The notes under the pieces are model-generated. The model was not told the DNA's origin, ran no database searches, and worked only from the letters and a program-made list of their open reading frames with translations. 64,000 nt of DNA from Ignisphaera aggregans DSM 17230 (GTDB lineage Archaea; Thermoproteota; Thermoprotei_A; Sulfolobales; Ignisphaeraceae): assembly GCA_000145985.1 (NCBI GenBank), contig CP002098.1:1592501-1656500 (forward strand), in the 5' to 3' direction. This document shows positions 1 through 9,395 of this stretch, in pieces (position 1 is the stretch's first letter; each line of letters starts with the position of its first letter). A program made the translations under genes and the position numbers.

Positions 1-386
1 CCTTCAAGCATATTGAAATATGCTTGTGCTATAGCTGTATTTATCTTGTGTGAACCTGTTGGCAATACACCCTCATACTTATAATATATCCTTGCAGGAG
101 TATCCAAAAACTCCTCAAGCCTCCTAGCCCTAAACAAAGGAGTAGGTCTACCAAGTTCTAGGTATAGGGATAGCAATTCATCTGGAATCTTAATGAATCT
201 CTCAGTACTAAACTCCTGCTCAATAAGTTTCTTAGGGAATATAGCTATGAGTTCCTCGGGCTTTACATCCTCCCCATTTGGTTTTTTCATTGGTGGTAAT
301 GGTTCTGGTAGATCAGGAACTATGTTATACCAGTGATCAGGTAGTATATCTTCTGTTTGTGGAGATCTAAGATGCTTTATCTCCAT
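1..386 (-). CDS. trpB2: Tryptophan synthase beta chain, TrpB2 type, stand-alone copy (N-terminal part only)
   Basis: About 128 N-terminal residues are visible; the gene runs off the left edge. The reading ends in the PLP-lysine region [18 protein letters not shown], as in TrpB2, and begins [20 protein letters not shown]. The enzyme joins indole and serine to make tryptophan using PLP. TrpB2 proteins have an N-terminal extension absent from TrpB1, and that is seen here. The ATG at 386 gives the same alignment as the operon copy; a TATA-like ctttttaa lies near 428-436 on this strand, and no good SD is seen. The copy is not linked to trpA and follows an aldo/keto reductase on the same strand, so it fits the known 'alone' class of TrpB2. 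Bases 17-154 are identical to part of the operon trpB2. Confidence 0.93.
   Translation of the reverse strand, partial: MEIKHLRSPQTEDILPDHWYNIVPDLPEPLPPMKKPNGEDVKPEELIAIFPKKLIEQEFSTERFIKIPDELLSLYLELGRPTPLFRARRLEEFLDTPARIYYKYEGVLPTGSHKINTAIAQAYFNMLE
17..154 (-). repeat. 138-base perfect inverted repeat, arm 1 (inside stand-alone trpB2)
   Basis: The reverse complement of 17-154 matches 3387-3524 at all 138 bases. It covers the codons from Gly-Arg-Pro-Thr-Pro through the PLP-lysine motif to Ala-Gln-Ala-Tyr. The flanks diverge at once on both sides, including at third codon positions. Confidence 0.98.
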
Positions 387-450
387 TGGCGCAAGGATTT
401 CACCAAGAAAAAGTTGTTGGGAGGGGTTAAAAAGATTTGTGTAGATTAAT

Positions 451-1422
451 CTATGCAAACTCTCTATCTAGATATCTAATAGAGTAGACTATCCTTATAT
501 CTCTACTCAATCTATCAAGTAATAACCAATCCTCTTGTGATAATCTCCACCCAACAGCACCAACATTATCCACAACTTGCTCAGGGTTCTTAGCACCTGG
601 AATTGGCACAACAACTGGGCTTGCCATAATAAGCCAGTTGAGAGCTATTTGTGTAGGAGTCTTTCCATACTTCTTTGAAAGTTCATTTAAAACTTCAACA
701 ACTTTATAAACTTTCTCAAAATTCTTTGGATGAAACACTGGCTCTCCTGATCTTACATCTTGAAACTGTGGAAGATTTTGAGGAGTATACTTTCCTGTTA
801 CAGCACCTTTTGCTATTGGACTCCACGCCATTACAGTTATTCTATTTTTCTCTGCATATGGTATAAGCTCCTTCTCAGCATATCTCTCAACAATATTATA
901 TCTAATCTGAAATACCTCTACATCCACAGTTGACAAGCACTTTCTAAATGATTCAACAAGTTCTACTGGAAAATTACTCAGACCAATATATCTTACCAAA
1001 CCAATTCTAACCATCTTCTCCATAGCTCTAGCATATTCACATGTAGGATAGTTATGCCATACAGGTGGCCAGTGAGCTAATAACACATCTATATATCCTA
1101 GCCCAAGAATCCTTACCGATTTTTCAACAGCTAGGGGAATATCGTATTCATTTAAAAAGTCTCCAGGTATTTTTGTTACAACAACCACATCATCTCTCTT
1201 AACATTAGCTTCCCTGAGAGCTCTCCCAAGATAATTCTCGCTTACCCCAAGTCCATATACCATAGCTGTATCAAAGAAATTTACATTGAGCTCAATAGCC
1301 TTTTTAACAACTTCTTTAGCAATACTATAATCTGGTTTTGTCCAAGCTTCACTAAACTGCCAAGCTCCAAGCCCTATTCTTGAAATCTTTATATCTGTTT
1401 TCCCAAGTGTTACATATTCCAT
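451..1422 (-). CDS. Aldo/keto reductase
   Basis: A 323-residue NAD(P)H-dependent oxidoreductase of the aldo/keto reductase superfamily, which has a TIM-barrel fold. Visible family features are the N-terminal [19 protein letters not shown] strand, the catalytic Asp and Tyr in [19 protein letters not shown], the Lys in VVVVTKI, the His in VLLAHWPP, and a C-terminal cofactor region [14 protein letters not shown]. Length is normal for the family. Substrate cannot be read from the sequence; sugar aldehydes and small ketones are common for relatives. It sits between the inositol-phosphatase gene and the stand-alone trpB2 on the same strand, separated by 64-73 bases, so cotranscription is possible but functional linkage is not evident. 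Confidence 0.9.
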   Translation of the reverse strand: MEYVTLGKTDIKISRIGLGAWQFSEAWTKPDYSIAKEVVKKAIELNVNFFDTAMVYGLGVSENYLGRALREANVKRDDVVVVTKIPGDFLNEYDIPLAVEKSVRILGLGYIDVLLAHWPPVWHNYPTCEYARAMEKMVRIGLVRYIGLSNFPVELVESFRKCLSTVDVEVFQIRYNIVERYAEKELIPYAEKNRITVMAWSPIAKGAVTGKYTPQNLPQFQDVRSGEPVFHPKNFEKVYKVVEVLNELSKKYGKTPTQIALNWLIMASPVVVPIPGAKNPEQVVDNVGAVGWRLSQEDWLLLDRLSRDIRIVYSIRYLDREFA

Positions 1423-1492
1423 ATCTATCTACCAAATACTCTAGGTGCAACTCATTACAAAAATGTTTTCTATATGACAGCTACAATATATA

Positions 1493-2296
1493 CTAGTGTA
1501 TATTCATAGAGCTTAGAGCTATATCTAGATACCTATCATTGAATCCTACTAGAATAAATTTTATTCTCTCAATCCTATCTATTGGAATATCAAGAGGATC
1601 TCTATAATCACATACATATGCCTTTGCCCCTAACGCCATAGCTATTCTTAGTGCTGCTGAAATATCAACATTCCTCAACTTAGCTCTAGCATCTATAAAT
1701 ACCTCAGCATTCCCCATACCAACATATACTATATCTAGTGCTGCACTTCCAAGAGATCTAATAGTAAGTTTCTCATTTCTATTCCTAATATAGTTCTCAA
1801 GAGGTTTATATGTAGAGTAGGACTCAAAGTATCCTAATACTATTGGCTTAGGAATAACACCTCTATATATCTTCCTCTCACCAATTCTTACATCTCCATA
1901 GTCATATACATACATTCTATCTCTAAAAATCTCTGAAACAATAGCGAATTCTATATCCTTTAAAGTATTGCTTCTCCCTCCCCTAGCTATAGCTATAGAT
2001 ATAGATGCCCATGGTATCTCAGCATCATAGTTAGTACTACCATCAACAGGATCTATAATAGCTATCCATCTAGAGCCATACTGTCTCAGCCCCCTCTCCT
2101 CACCAATAATCATAACCTCGCCTAGTACCTCCCTCAGACAATTAGATAGAATATCCTCTGCAATAAGATCGAACTCCTTTGAAATATCGCCAGAAACATT
2201 ATTCCCAACAATACCTCTCGGTGTTTCACCTAGTAGATATCTTCTAACATTATCAACACACTTAACTATACCCATCTTAATCTCATTTATATCCAT
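1493..2296 (-). CDS. Inositol monophosphatase / archaeal fructose-1,6-bisphosphatase family
   Basis: A 267-residue Mg-dependent, Li-sensitive-type phosphatase. The metal-binding motifs are present: GEERG (about residues 66-70) and IDPVDGSTNY. The C-terminal aspartate motif is present in altered form as LRNVDISAA. Archaeal members often hydrolyse both inositol 1-phosphate and fructose 1,6-bisphosphate, serving gluconeogenesis or inositol-based solute synthesis; which applies here is not decidable. I chose ATG 2296 over the GTG at 2305 because GTGGT just upstream makes a plausible SD with normal spacing. It is followed on the same strand by the aldo/keto reductase. Confidence 0.88.
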   Translation of the reverse strand: MDINEIKMGIVKCVDNVRRYLLGETPRGIVGNNVSGDISKEFDLIAEDILSNCLREVLGEVMIIGEERGLRQYGSRWIAIIDPVDGSTNYDAEIPWASISIAIARGGRSNTLKDIEFAIVSEIFRDRMYVYDYGDVRIGERKIYRGVIPKPIVLGYFESYSTYKPLENYIRNRNEKLTIRSLGSAALDIVYVGMGNAEVFIDARAKLRNVDISAALRIAMALGAKAYVCDYRDPLDIPIDRIERIKFILVGFNDRYLDIALSSMNIH

Positions 2297-2401
2297 ATAA
2301 ACCACTGATATAGCTCGATCTAGCTGTACCAGCTACAGTTGTCATCAATAAAAAGATTTATTAAGATCGATGAATTTAGCTCTTTGAAGATACTTAGCAT
2401 T

Positions 2402-2968
2402 TTACCATATCCTCGCAACCCCTAGAGCTACTCCTATGATAGCTGATATCGCTATCATTACTATTGGATCGTGTTTAAATATAGTTACAGCTATAAACAC
2501 CGTTACAGCTATAGCTATAGTAGCTATTGTCTGTATATTGTTCAACCCCTTGAATACCCCTGTTATAACTGTTATTAAAGCTGATGTAACTAGACCTATA
2601 ACAGCTCCTCTAATACCATTTAACAGTGCTCTTACAATGGGATGGGTATAGAATCTCTGTAGAGCTGTTGCAATAAGTATTATTACTGTAAATGGAGGTA
2701 TGACTACACCTAGTGTAGCTAATATAGCACCAGCTATACCCCCAACTCTATAGCCAACATATGTAGCTGCATTTATAGCTATAGGACCTGGGGTAGATTC
2801 GGCAATAGCTATAAGATCTAGAAATTCTTCCTCACTAAGCCATCCATATCTATCAACAACTTCATGCCTAATAACAGGTATCATAGCATAGCCACCACCA
2901 AAGACAAATGCCCCTATCTTCAAAAACGTTATAAACAATGTTATTAGCGTATATACATAGCCATACAT
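2402..2968 (-). CDS. Chromate-transporter (CHR/ChrA) family membrane protein, single domain
   Basis: A 188-residue, very hydrophobic protein with the family signature FGGGYAMIPV near residue 23, followed by GWLSEEEFLDLIAIAESTPGPIAIN. These motifs define the CHR domain. It has one domain of about 190 residues (the short form) rather than the 400-residue double domain of classic ChrA. Short-chain CHR proteins usually act as pairs; no second copy is adjacent here. About five or six membrane segments are apparent. Whether the substrate is chromate or another anion is unknown. Its promoter lies in the 2969-3067 interval, which it shares with the opposite strand. Confidence 0.87.
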   Translation of the reverse strand: MYGYVYTLITLFITFLKIGAFVFGGGYAMIPVIRHEVVDRYGWLSEEEFLDLIAIAESTPGPIAINAATYVGYRVGGIAGAILATLGVVIPPFTVIILIATALQRFYTHPIVRALLNGIRGAVIGLVTSALITVITGVFKGLNNIQTIATIAIAVTVFIAVTIFKHDPIVMIAISAIIGVALGVARIW

Positions 2969-3008
2969 ATAAGATCACAAAGCTATGTAGATAGCATTAG
3001 AATATATA

Positions 3009-3020
3009 TACATTTATATA
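3009..3020 (+). promoter_or_regulatory. TATA box not needed by trpB (candidate sRNA promoter)
   Basis: The stretch tacatttatata (3009-3020) is a good archaeal TATA element. A start about 26 bases downstream falls near 3040, just before a GTGATGA box at 3045. The trpB operon has its own closer TATA at 3107-3117, so this element needs another product, either an sRNA or a longer trp leader. Confidence 0.4.
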
Positions 3021-3039
3021 TCCTTGGAGAAAATATTGA

Positions 3040-3095
3040 TCTTAGTGATGAGTCCTAGACCAAATGATTGATGAAGAATCTCCAAAATCTGATCA
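3040..3095 (+). ncRNA. Candidate C/D box guide sRNA
   Basis: In order: C box GTGATGA (3045-3051), a possible degenerate D' box ATGA (3064-3067), C' box TGATGA (3069-3074), and D box CTGA (3089-3092). A TATA box sits at the right distance upstream (3009-3020) and a T run follows (3110-3114). Size and order fit archaeal C/D sRNAs. Weak points are the non-standard D' box, a 14-base D guide and an imperfect terminal stem. The D guide just upstream of CTGA reads agaatctccaaaat. Targets were not checked. The reading frame here is open but shows no TrpB similarity, so it is not a trpB extension. Confidence 0.35.
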
Positions 3096-3106
3096 AAATC
3101 TGCGTA

Positions 3107-3117
3107 AACTTTTTAAA
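3107..3117 (+). promoter_or_regulatory. TATA box of the trp operon
   Basis: The stretch aactttttaaa lies about 50 bases before the trpB ATG at 3161 and predicts a transcript start near 3140, giving a short or nearly absent leader. No attenuator-like or leader-peptide structure is visible. Confidence 0.55.
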
Positions 3118-3160
3118 CCTCTCCATAGTGTTTATAGTTCTGAGGGATAAATATGAGCCA

Positions 3161-4459
3161 ATGGTAAATATATGTCCTAAATATATAGATGAGATTCTCC
3201 CTAGCTATTGGTATAACATAATACCTGATCTACCAAAGCCATTACCTCCACCAAGAGACCCTGAAGATACATCCTCTAGAATAGATCTATTGAGAAAAAT
3301 ACTTCCTAGGGAAGTACTGAGGCAACAGTTTACAGTTGAACGCTTTGTCAAGATCCCAGATGAGATAAGAGACATGTATGAGGTTATTGGTAGACCTACT
3401 CCTTTGTTTAGGGCTAGGAGGCTTGAGGAGTTTTTGGATACTCCTGCAAGGATATATTATAAGTATGAGGGTGTATTGCCAACAGGTTCACACAAGATAA
3501 ATACAGCTATAGCACAAGCATATTATGCTCTAAATGATGGTGTTAATGGTGTTACGACTGAGACTGGAGCTGGACAGTGGGGATCTGCTGTAGCTCTAGC
3601 TGCATCGCTTTATGGGTTAAAGTCATATGTGTTTATGGTTAGAGTAAGCTATGAGCATAAGCCTGGGAGGAAACATCTAATGGAATTCTATGGAGCAGAG
3701 GTTATCCCTAGTCCATCGAAGCTTACAAAGATTGGTAGAGAGATTCTTGAGAGAGATCCAGAGAATCCTGGTTCTCTTGGTATAGCTATTAGTGAAGCTA
3801 TTGAGTATGCTATTGATCATGGATATAAGTATCTAATGGGTAGTGTACTAGATGTTGTACTCCTCCACCAGAGTATCATTGGTTTAGAGGCTATTAAGCA
3901 ATTTGAGCTTATTGGTGAAGAGCTACCAGATATAGTTATAGGATGTGTTGGTGGTGGAAGTAATTTCGCTGGACTAGCATATCCATTCATAGGACTTAAA
4001 AACAACTCTAGTAGAAGATATATAGCTGCAGCTTCTTCAGCTGTTCCAAAGTTTTCAAAGGGTGTATATAGATATGACTTCCCTGATACAGCTGGTCTAC
4101 TACCACTAGTAAAGATGATAACACTTGGGAAAGACTTTATACCACCACCTATATACTCAGGAGGACTTAGATATCATGGGCTTGCACCATCACTAAGTCT
4201 ATTGGTTAATGAGGGAGTTATAGAGTGGAGAGAGTATAGTGAGGAAGAGATACTTAGAGCTGCACAGATATTCGCTAAGACACAGGGTATTGTTCCTGCT
4301 CCTGAGTCTGCACATGCAGTTAAAGCTGTTATTGATGAAGCTATAAGAGCTAGAGAAGAGAGGGAGAAGAAGGTAATAATATTCAATCTAAGTGGACATG
4401 GACTACTCGATATAGAGAACTATGGATCTATGATGAAGAGATATTCTATCAAATGGTAA
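3161..4459 (+). CDS. trpB: Tryptophan synthase beta chain, TrpB2 type, operon copy
   Basis: A PLP enzyme of 432 residues that condenses indole with serine. It has the TrpB2 extension ([17 protein letters not shown]), the PLP lysine in [21 protein letters not shown], the phosphate-binding [11 protein letters not shown], and SGHGLLD at the end. I start at ATG 3161 (MVNICPK) because it aligns with the stand-alone copy; the frame is open back to 3068 but that part is unrelated. First gene of trpBADFEGC; the stop is followed directly by trpA. TrpB2 enzymes inserted in operons are known in crenarchaea and interact only weakly with TrpA. Bases 3387-3524 are identical to the other copy. Confidence 0.96.
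   Translation: MVNICPKYIDEILPSYWYNIIPDLPKPLPPPRDPEDTSSRIDLLRKILPREVLRQQFTVERFVKIPDEIRDMYEVIGRPTPLFRARRLEEFLDTPARIYYKYEGVLPTGSHKINTAIAQAYYALNDGVNGVTTETGAGQWGSAVALAASLYGLKSYVFMVRVSYEHKPGRKHLMEFYGAEVIPSPSKLTKIGREILERDPENPGSLGIAISEAIEYAIDHGYKYLMGSVLDVVLLHQSIIGLEAIKQFELIGEELPDIVIGCVGGGSNFAGLAYPFIGLKNNSSRRYIAAASSAVPKFSKGVYRYDFPDTAGLLPLVKMITLGKDFIPPPIYSGGLRYHGLAPSLSLLVNEGVIEWREYSEEEILRAAQIFAKTQGIVPAPESAHAVKAVIDEAIRAREEREKKVIIFNLSGHGLLDIENYGSMMKRYSIKW
3387..3524 (+). repeat. 138-base perfect inverted repeat, arm 2 (inside operon trpB2)
   Basis: Identical, base for base, to the reverse complement of 17-154. Just outside, the two genes differ strongly (gaggtta versus gaactta on the left, atgctct versus tcaatat on the right), so the identity is a bounded tract. 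Confidence 0.98.
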
Positions 4460-4471
4460 TTGGTGATAGAT

Positions 4472-5203
4472 ATGAAGTATCTAGTTGTGTATCTCACAGC
4501 TGGTTTTCCAAATGATAGAATATTCATGGATATTGCAAGCAAATTGAAGGATAGAGGCGTTAACTATCTAGAGATAGGTATACCTCCAAAATATGCTAAA
4601 TATGATGGACCTGTGATTAGGAAGAGCTATAGATATGTAAAGTCGTTGAGTATAGATGTGTGGAGAATTCTGAAAGAGACTGTAAAGATTGTTGATATAC
4701 CCATAATCCTACTAACATATCTAGAGGAATATGTTGATAACTATAGACAATTCCTAGAAAATGTATATAGCATTGGTATTGACTCTATACTATTCCCAGA
4801 TCTATTGATAGACCTTGTCGATAGATATATAGAGTATATCGATATAGCTAAGTCTATAGGTATAAAGATAGTTCTATTTGTTACACCGTCAATGCCCGAT
4901 AAATTCATAGAGAATATATCACCACTATCAAGCCACTTTCTATACTATGGAATTAGGCCTACAACTGGTATACCAATACCAATAACATCTTCTACATTGG
5001 TTAAAAGGATTAGGGGATTTGTAAGGAACAAACTTGTAGTAGGATTTGGACTATCTATAGATGAGATTGCAGATGTTGTAAGAGCTGGTGCTGATGGTAT
5101 AGCAATAGGCTCGGCAATTATTGAAAAACTTGAGTCTAATGATTTTGATGGTGCTCTAAAGCTTATTGAGGATATAAGGGGTGTTCTCAATGGTGTCGAA
5201 TAG
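4472..5203 (+). CDS. trpA: Tryptophan synthase alpha chain
   Basis: A 243-residue TIM-barrel lyase that cleaves indole-3-glycerol phosphate to indole and glyceraldehyde 3-phosphate. The catalytic Glu is seen in VNYLEIGIP and the catalytic Asp in KYDGPVIRKS; the phosphate site is seen in GFGLSIDEIADVVRAGADG. The sequence between these two acids differs from the usual PFSDPLADGP, as in other short crenarchaeal TrpA. ATG 4472 is preferred over TTG 4460 because GGTGAT lies 5 bases before it. It follows trpB by 12 bases and overlaps trpD by 14. Confidence 0.94.
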   Translation: MKYLVVYLTAGFPNDRIFMDIASKLKDRGVNYLEIGIPPKYAKYDGPVIRKSYRYVKSLSIDVWRILKETVKIVDIPIILLTYLEEYVDNYRQFLENVYSIGIDSILFPDLLIDLVDRYIEYIDIAKSIGIKIVLFVTPSMPDKFIENISPLSSHFLYYGIRPTTGIPIPITSSTLVKRIRGFVRNKLVVGFGLSIDEIADVVRAGADGIAIGSAIIEKLESNDFDGALKLIEDIRGVLNGVE

Positions 5204-6230
5204 CTATCTAGATAAGATTGTGAATAGAATTGATCTCAGCGATTTAGAGGCGGAAGAGCTAGCTATAAAGATTATGAATGGGGATATTCCAGATGTAGTA
5301 GTATCAGCTATCCTAGTTGCTCTTAGAATGAAGGGAGAAGCACCATCGGAGATAGTAGGATTTGTAAGGGCTATGAGAAGATTTGCTAATAGGATAAACG
5401 CTGAGTTTGCTATTGATACAGCTGGAACTGGTGGTGATGGTCTAGGAACATTTAATGCTAGTACAGCATCAGCAATACTTACAAGTATTGTTCATCCAGT
5501 TGCTAAGCATGGTAATAGAGCTGTTAGTGGTAGGAGTGGAAGTGCTGATGTCCTTGAAGTTCTAGGATACAACATCTCTATAGAGCCTTTAAAAGCATAT
5601 GAACTTCTTAAGAAGACAAACTTTGTATTTCTATTTGCACCACTCTACCATCCAGCAATGAAGAGAGTAGCTCCTATAAGGAGAGCTCTTGGCGTTAGAA
5701 CAATATTCAATATCCTTGGACCACTTGCAAACCCTGGTGGAACTAGGAGACAGGTTATAGGGGTATTTTCAAAGAGCTTTATGCCTATTATTGCAGAGGC
5801 TATTAGTAGGCTTGACTATGAGAGAGTTGTATTGGTTCATGGAGAGCCGGGTATAGATGAGGTTAGTACCCATGGCAATACCTATGTTTATGAAATTAGT
5901 GGTTCTAGGATTGAGGAATATATAGTCTCTCCAGAGGATCTAGGTGCAAAGAGAGTTGATATAAATAGACTAGTTGTTTCAAGTCCAGAGGAATCAGCTA
6001 TAAGAATGCTTAGAGCTTCAAAGGGTTTTGATAGAGATGTTGCAGAGTTCATAAAGATTAACACAGCTTTTGCTCTATACATTGCTGGGAAAGCTAGAGA
6101 TCCTAGAGATGGATATGAATACTCCTCACAACTTTTGCCACAGCTCATAGATAGAATTGAAGAGCTGGTAAAATATAATGGGGATGAGTCGAGGTTTAGA
6201 TACATTAAGGTGATGACAAAATGCGAATAA
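5190..6230 (+). CDS. trpD: Anthranilate phosphoribosyltransferase
   Basis: Transfers phosphoribose from PRPP to anthranilate, the second step of tryptophan synthesis. The family motifs GTGGDGLGTFNAST and HGNRAVSGRSGSADVLE are intact, and the all-helical N-terminal part is present. It has 346 residues, normal for TrpD. ATG 5190 is taken as start because GGGGTG lies 6 bases upstream; a GTG at 5181 is the alternative. The start overlaps the trpA stop and the end overlaps trpF by 10 bases, which suggests translational coupling. Confidence 0.95.
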   Translation: MVSNSYLDKIVNRIDLSDLEAEELAIKIMNGDIPDVVVSAILVALRMKGEAPSEIVGFVRAMRRFANRINAEFAIDTAGTGGDGLGTFNASTASAILTSIVHPVAKHGNRAVSGRSGSADVLEVLGYNISIEPLKAYELLKKTNFVFLFAPLYHPAMKRVAPIRRALGVRTIFNILGPLANPGGTRRQVIGVFSKSFMPIIAEAISRLDYERVVLVHGEPGIDEVSTHGNTYVYEISGSRIEEYIVSPEDLGAKRVDINRLVVSSPEESAIRMLRASKGFDRDVAEFIKINTAFALYIAGKARDPRDGYEYSSQLLPQLIDRIEELVKYNGDESRFRYIKVMTKCE

Positions 6231-6817
6231 AGCTAAAGATATGTGGGGTAACAAGTATTGAGGATGCTATAGAGATTAGTAGAATTGGTGTTGACTATAT
6301 AGGTGTTGTAAACGATTTATCGAGTCCTAGATATAGACCTCTACAATTTATTGATGAGCTAAAGAAATATATCTCTACCCCAATCGTTAGTGTAAGAGTC
6401 TCTGGAGATATCACCACATTCTATAATACATCAGCTGACTATATACAGATACATAGAGTTCTAAGTGATGAGGAACTTGAGATAGTTACAACATTTAGCA
6501 AGAAGACTATTCTCTATGTACCTGCATCTCTTGACTATATAGACTATCTAAAGAAGGCTCAAAGAGCTACAGATCTAATACTATTCGACTCTCCTAAGAA
6601 GGGTATAAGATCTGATCCAAAGATACTTAGAATTCTACTGAATTATCATCCAGATGCAGGTGTTGGTGGAGGTATAAATATAGAGAATATCCATGAATAT
6701 CTAGCTCTAGAACCTAAATGGATAGATGTCTCAAGTGGTGTAGAGATTTCTATTGGTAAAAAGGATTTGAATCTCGTTAAAAGGTTGAAAGAGGCTGTAG
6801 ATTCATGGAGAAGATAA
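6221..6817 (+). CDS. trpF: Phosphoribosylanthranilate isomerase
   Basis: Performs the Amadori rearrangement of phosphoribosylanthranilate. It is a 198-residue TIM barrel with the catalytic Cys in LKICGVTSIEDA at the N-terminus, the catalytic Asp region in ATDLILFDSPKKG, and the phosphate-binding loops GVGGGINIENI and IDVSSGVE. The SD AAGGTGATG precedes ATG 6221. The start overlaps trpD and the end overlaps trpE. Confidence 0.93.
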   Translation: MRIKLKICGVTSIEDAIEISRIGVDYIGVVNDLSSPRYRPLQFIDELKKYISTPIVSVRVSGDITTFYNTSADYIQIHRVLSDEELEIVTTFSKKTILYVPASLDYIDYLKKAQRATDLILFDSPKKGIRSDPKILRILLNYHPDAGVGGGINIENIHEYLALEPKWIDVSSGVEISIGKKDLNLVKRLKEAVDSWRR

Positions 6818-8073
6818 GTATGAAGATGTTTCCAGATGTTCTAACTCTTGCTAGGTGTATTGATAGTAAACATAATTTCTATGCTATCTATGAAGATTTG
6901 TCTAGTGATAATAAGTATAGCATAGTTGTTTGGGGATATAGAGAATATATCTATGGAAATGATGAAGATGTTTTCGATAGAGTTTCACAGATAGCTAGTA
7001 AGCAATTTGATGGAGATATAGATGAGATAGGTATAAGACTCATAGGATATATATCCTATGATGCTGTTAGACTTTGGGAGAGGATAAGAGATGAGAATCC
7101 ATATCTAGAGGAATGGCCATATATAGAGATGTTCATACCTGAGAATATCGCTATATACGACTATAGTAATGGGAAGGTATACATACAGGGTATAGATATA
7201 GACTATAGCAGTTGTAGCACTGTTACAACATCAGGATTCAAGGTATCTAGATATGATGAGTCTCCAACTAGAAAGGGGTTTGAGGATGGTGTTAGAGAGA
7301 TCCTAAGATTTATAAGAGAGGGGTATGCATTTCAGGTTGTTTTATCAAGATTTATTAGATATACCTATGATGGTGATCTAATCGAGTTCTACTCTAGACT
7401 TAGATCTATAAATCCATCGCCATATATGTACTTTATGAGAATGGGAGATAGATATGTTATAGGGTCTAGTCCAGAGCTACTCTTTAGAACTTCTAAAAGC
7501 TTTATCGAGACTTTTCCTATAGCTGGTACAAGGCCTAGGGGAAGGGATATCAATGAGGATATTGCTCTCGAGGAGGAGCTGATGGCTTCAGAGAAGGATA
7601 GAGCTGAACATCTTATGTTGGTTGACTTAGCTAGGAATGATCTTGGAAAGATATGTATCCCTGGTAGTGTAAGGGTTGAGAAGCTTATGTATATAGAGAA
7701 GTATAGCCATGTTCAACACATAGTCTCTAAGGTTATAGGCATTCTTAGAAAGAGGGTGAAATTCAAAGATGTTGTAAAGGCTATGCTCCCAGCAGGAACT
7801 GTTAGTGGTGCTCCAAAACCATTTGCTATGAATCTTATAGAGGAGTTAGAAGAGTTTAAGAGGGGGCCATATGCAGGTGCTGTAGGCTTCATAAGGAGAT
7901 CTGGAGATAGTGTTATGGCTATAGCAATTAGAAGTGCTTTTGTATATAGAGATCTCATTAGGATACAGGCAGGAGCTGGTATAGTATATGACTCTATCCC
8001 TGAGTTAGAATATGAGGAGACAGAGCATAAGTTAAGAGCTCTAAAGATTGCTCTAGGTGTTGAGAATGCCTGA
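6805..8073 (+). CDS. trpE: Anthranilate synthase component I
   Basis: Makes anthranilate from chorismate with ammonia from TrpG. It has 422 residues. The chorismate-binding core shows [52 protein letters not shown] and [13 protein letters not shown]. The N-terminal part, where tryptophan feedback binds in relatives, is present but diverged, so feedback control cannot be confirmed by eye. The start may be ATG 6805 or ATG 6820; 6805 overlaps trpF by 13 bases, matching the tight operon style. Its end overlaps trpG. Confidence 0.95.
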   Translation: MEKISMKMFPDVLTLARCIDSKHNFYAIYEDLSSDNKYSIVVWGYREYIYGNDEDVFDRVSQIASKQFDGDIDEIGIRLIGYISYDAVRLWERIRDENPYLEEWPYIEMFIPENIAIYDYSNGKVYIQGIDIDYSSCSTVTTSGFKVSRYDESPTRKGFEDGVREILRFIREGYAFQVVLSRFIRYTYDGDLIEFYSRLRSINPSPYMYFMRMGDRYVIGSSPELLFRTSKSFIETFPIAGTRPRGRDINEDIALEEELMASEKDRAEHLMLVDLARNDLGKICIPGSVRVEKLMYIEKYSHVQHIVSKVIGILRKRVKFKDVVKAMLPAGTVSGAPKPFAMNLIEELEEFKRGPYAGAVGFIRRSGDSVMAIAIRSAFVYRDLIRIQAGAGIVYDSIPELEYEETEHKLRALKIALGVENA

Positions 8074-8650
8074 AACAGTTCTTATAATAGATAACTACGA
8101 TAGTTTTGTATACAATATTGCACAGATAGTTGGTGGACTAGGCTATATACCAATAGTTATTAGGAATGATGAAATAACGCTAAGTGGTGTTGATAGGATT
8201 AACCCTGATAAAATAATAATTTCTCCAGGTCCTGGAACACCAGAGAGGAGAGAGGATGTCGGTATAGCTATAGATGTTATAAAGACCTTTGGAAAACATA
8301 TACCGATTCTAGGTATATGCTTCGGTCATCAAATGATTGGATATGCATTTGGTGCAAGAATTAGAAAAGCGAAGATTGTTATGCATGGCAAGATAAGTAG
8401 AATTAGAGTTATAAATGAGGTAGAGATCTTTCGCGGAGTTCCAAAGGTGTTTACAGCTACTAGATATAACAGTCTTGTTGTAGACGATGTAAAACCTCCC
8501 CTTGAGGTTGATGCCATATCTGAGGAAGATGATGAGATTATGGCTATACACCACACTAAATATCCAATATATGGTGTTCAGTTTCATCCAGAAAGTATAG
8601 GTACAGAGATAGGTGTTAAGATAATTAAAAACTTCTTAGAGTTGACATAA
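8066..8650 (+). CDS. trpG: Anthranilate synthase component II (glutamine amidotransferase)
   Basis: A 194-residue class I glutamine amidotransferase that feeds ammonia to TrpE. The nucleophile Cys is in [12 protein letters not shown] and the His-Glu pair is in [11 protein letters not shown]; the oxyanion loop is [12 protein letters not shown] 8066 is chosen over GTG 8057 because [14 protein letters not shown] is the usual N-terminus and GGTG lies in front. It sits directly after trpE with an 8-base overlap. A shared role in p-aminobenzoate synthesis cannot be excluded, but nothing here suggests it. Confidence 0.95.
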   Translation: MPETVLIIDNYDSFVYNIAQIVGGLGYIPIVIRNDEITLSGVDRINPDKIIISPGPGTPERREDVGIAIDVIKTFGKHIPILGICFGHQMIGYAFGARIRKAKIVMHGKISRIRVINEVEIFRGVPKVFTATRYNSLVVDDVKPPLEVDAISEEDDEIMAIHHTKYPIYGVQFHPESIGTEIGVKIIKNFLELT

Positions 8651-8651
8651 A

Positions 8652-9395
8652 ATGCCTAGAGAACTATATGGATGGCTAAAAGATGTTGTTGAACATGCCC
8701 TGAGAAGACCTGTTATAAAGATGTATAGGGATAGACCTCGCTATAGTATTATAGAGTCGATCCAGAGAAAACAAAGCCTAGGTCTCAATCCGATTATAGC
8801 TGAGTATAAGAGGAGATCTCCATCAGGTCTATATGTTGTTAGAGACCTATACGATTATCTCTCTCTAATGGAGAAATACGCTACTGGAATAAGCATATTG
8901 ACAGAAGATAAATATTTTGGAGGATCATATGAAATTCTTAGAGAAGCATCAAGAATCCTAAGACTACCGATACTGATGAAGGATTTTATAGTCTGTGAAC
9001 ACCAGATTGAAACAGCATATAATATTGGTGCTGACACCATTCTATTAATACTATCGATACTAACTGAAGAAGAAGCTGAGAAACTCTATAGATATGCTAA
9101 GAGCTTTGGCCTAGAGGTTATTGTAGAGGTTAATACGGTAGACGAAGCCGTGTTAGCTATGGAAATGGGTGTAGAGATAATAGGTATAAACTCTAGAAAT
9201 CTAAAAACACTTGAAATAGATATGGATAGAACATGTGAAATTATGAAAAACATATCTAGCAATACTATAAAGATAGCTGAGAGTGGTATAAAGAGTAGAT
9301 CAGATATAGAAAAACTAAAGATCTGTGGTGCAAATGCCTTTCTCATAGGTACATCGCTTATGAAAAACCCCAAGAATATTCTTGAATATATATAG
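8652..9395 (+). CDS. trpC: Indole-3-glycerol phosphate synthase
   Basis: Closes the indole ring from CdRP with loss of CO2. It is a 247-residue TIM barrel of the monofunctional type. Key residues are visible in PIIAEYKRRSPSG (Glu and Lys), LPILMKDFIV (general-acid Lys), IIGINSRNL and IAESGIKS. Its ATG is one base after the trpG stop. It is the last gene of the operon; 133 bases without a gene follow. Confidence 0.95.
   Translation: MPRELYGWLKDVVEHALRRPVIKMYRDRPRYSIIESIQRKQSLGLNPIIAEYKRRSPSGLYVVRDLYDYLSLMEKYATGISILTEDKYFGGSYEILREASRILRLPILMKDFIVCEHQIETAYNIGADTILLILSILTEEEAEKLYRYAKSFGLEVIVEVNTVDEAVLAMEMGVEIIGINSRNLKTLEIDMDRTCEIMKNISSNTIKIAESGIKSRSDIEKLKICGANAFLIGTSLMKNPKNILEYI

Noticed and set aside
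1485-1504. Near-palindrome aatatatactagtgtatatt at the end of the phosphatase gene
   Set aside because: Two mismatches, very AT-rich, spans a stop codon, and is not placed like an operator for the downstream gene.
3068-3160. In-frame upstream extension of operon trpB (31 extra codons)
   Set aside because: It has no similarity to the N-terminus of the stand-alone TrpB2, contains the trp TATA box, and overlaps the candidate sRNA.
5888-6205. Long opposite-strand open frames inside trpD, asd, aroC and other genes
   Set aside because: They mirror conserved coding genes, carry no recognisable domains and lack start signals.
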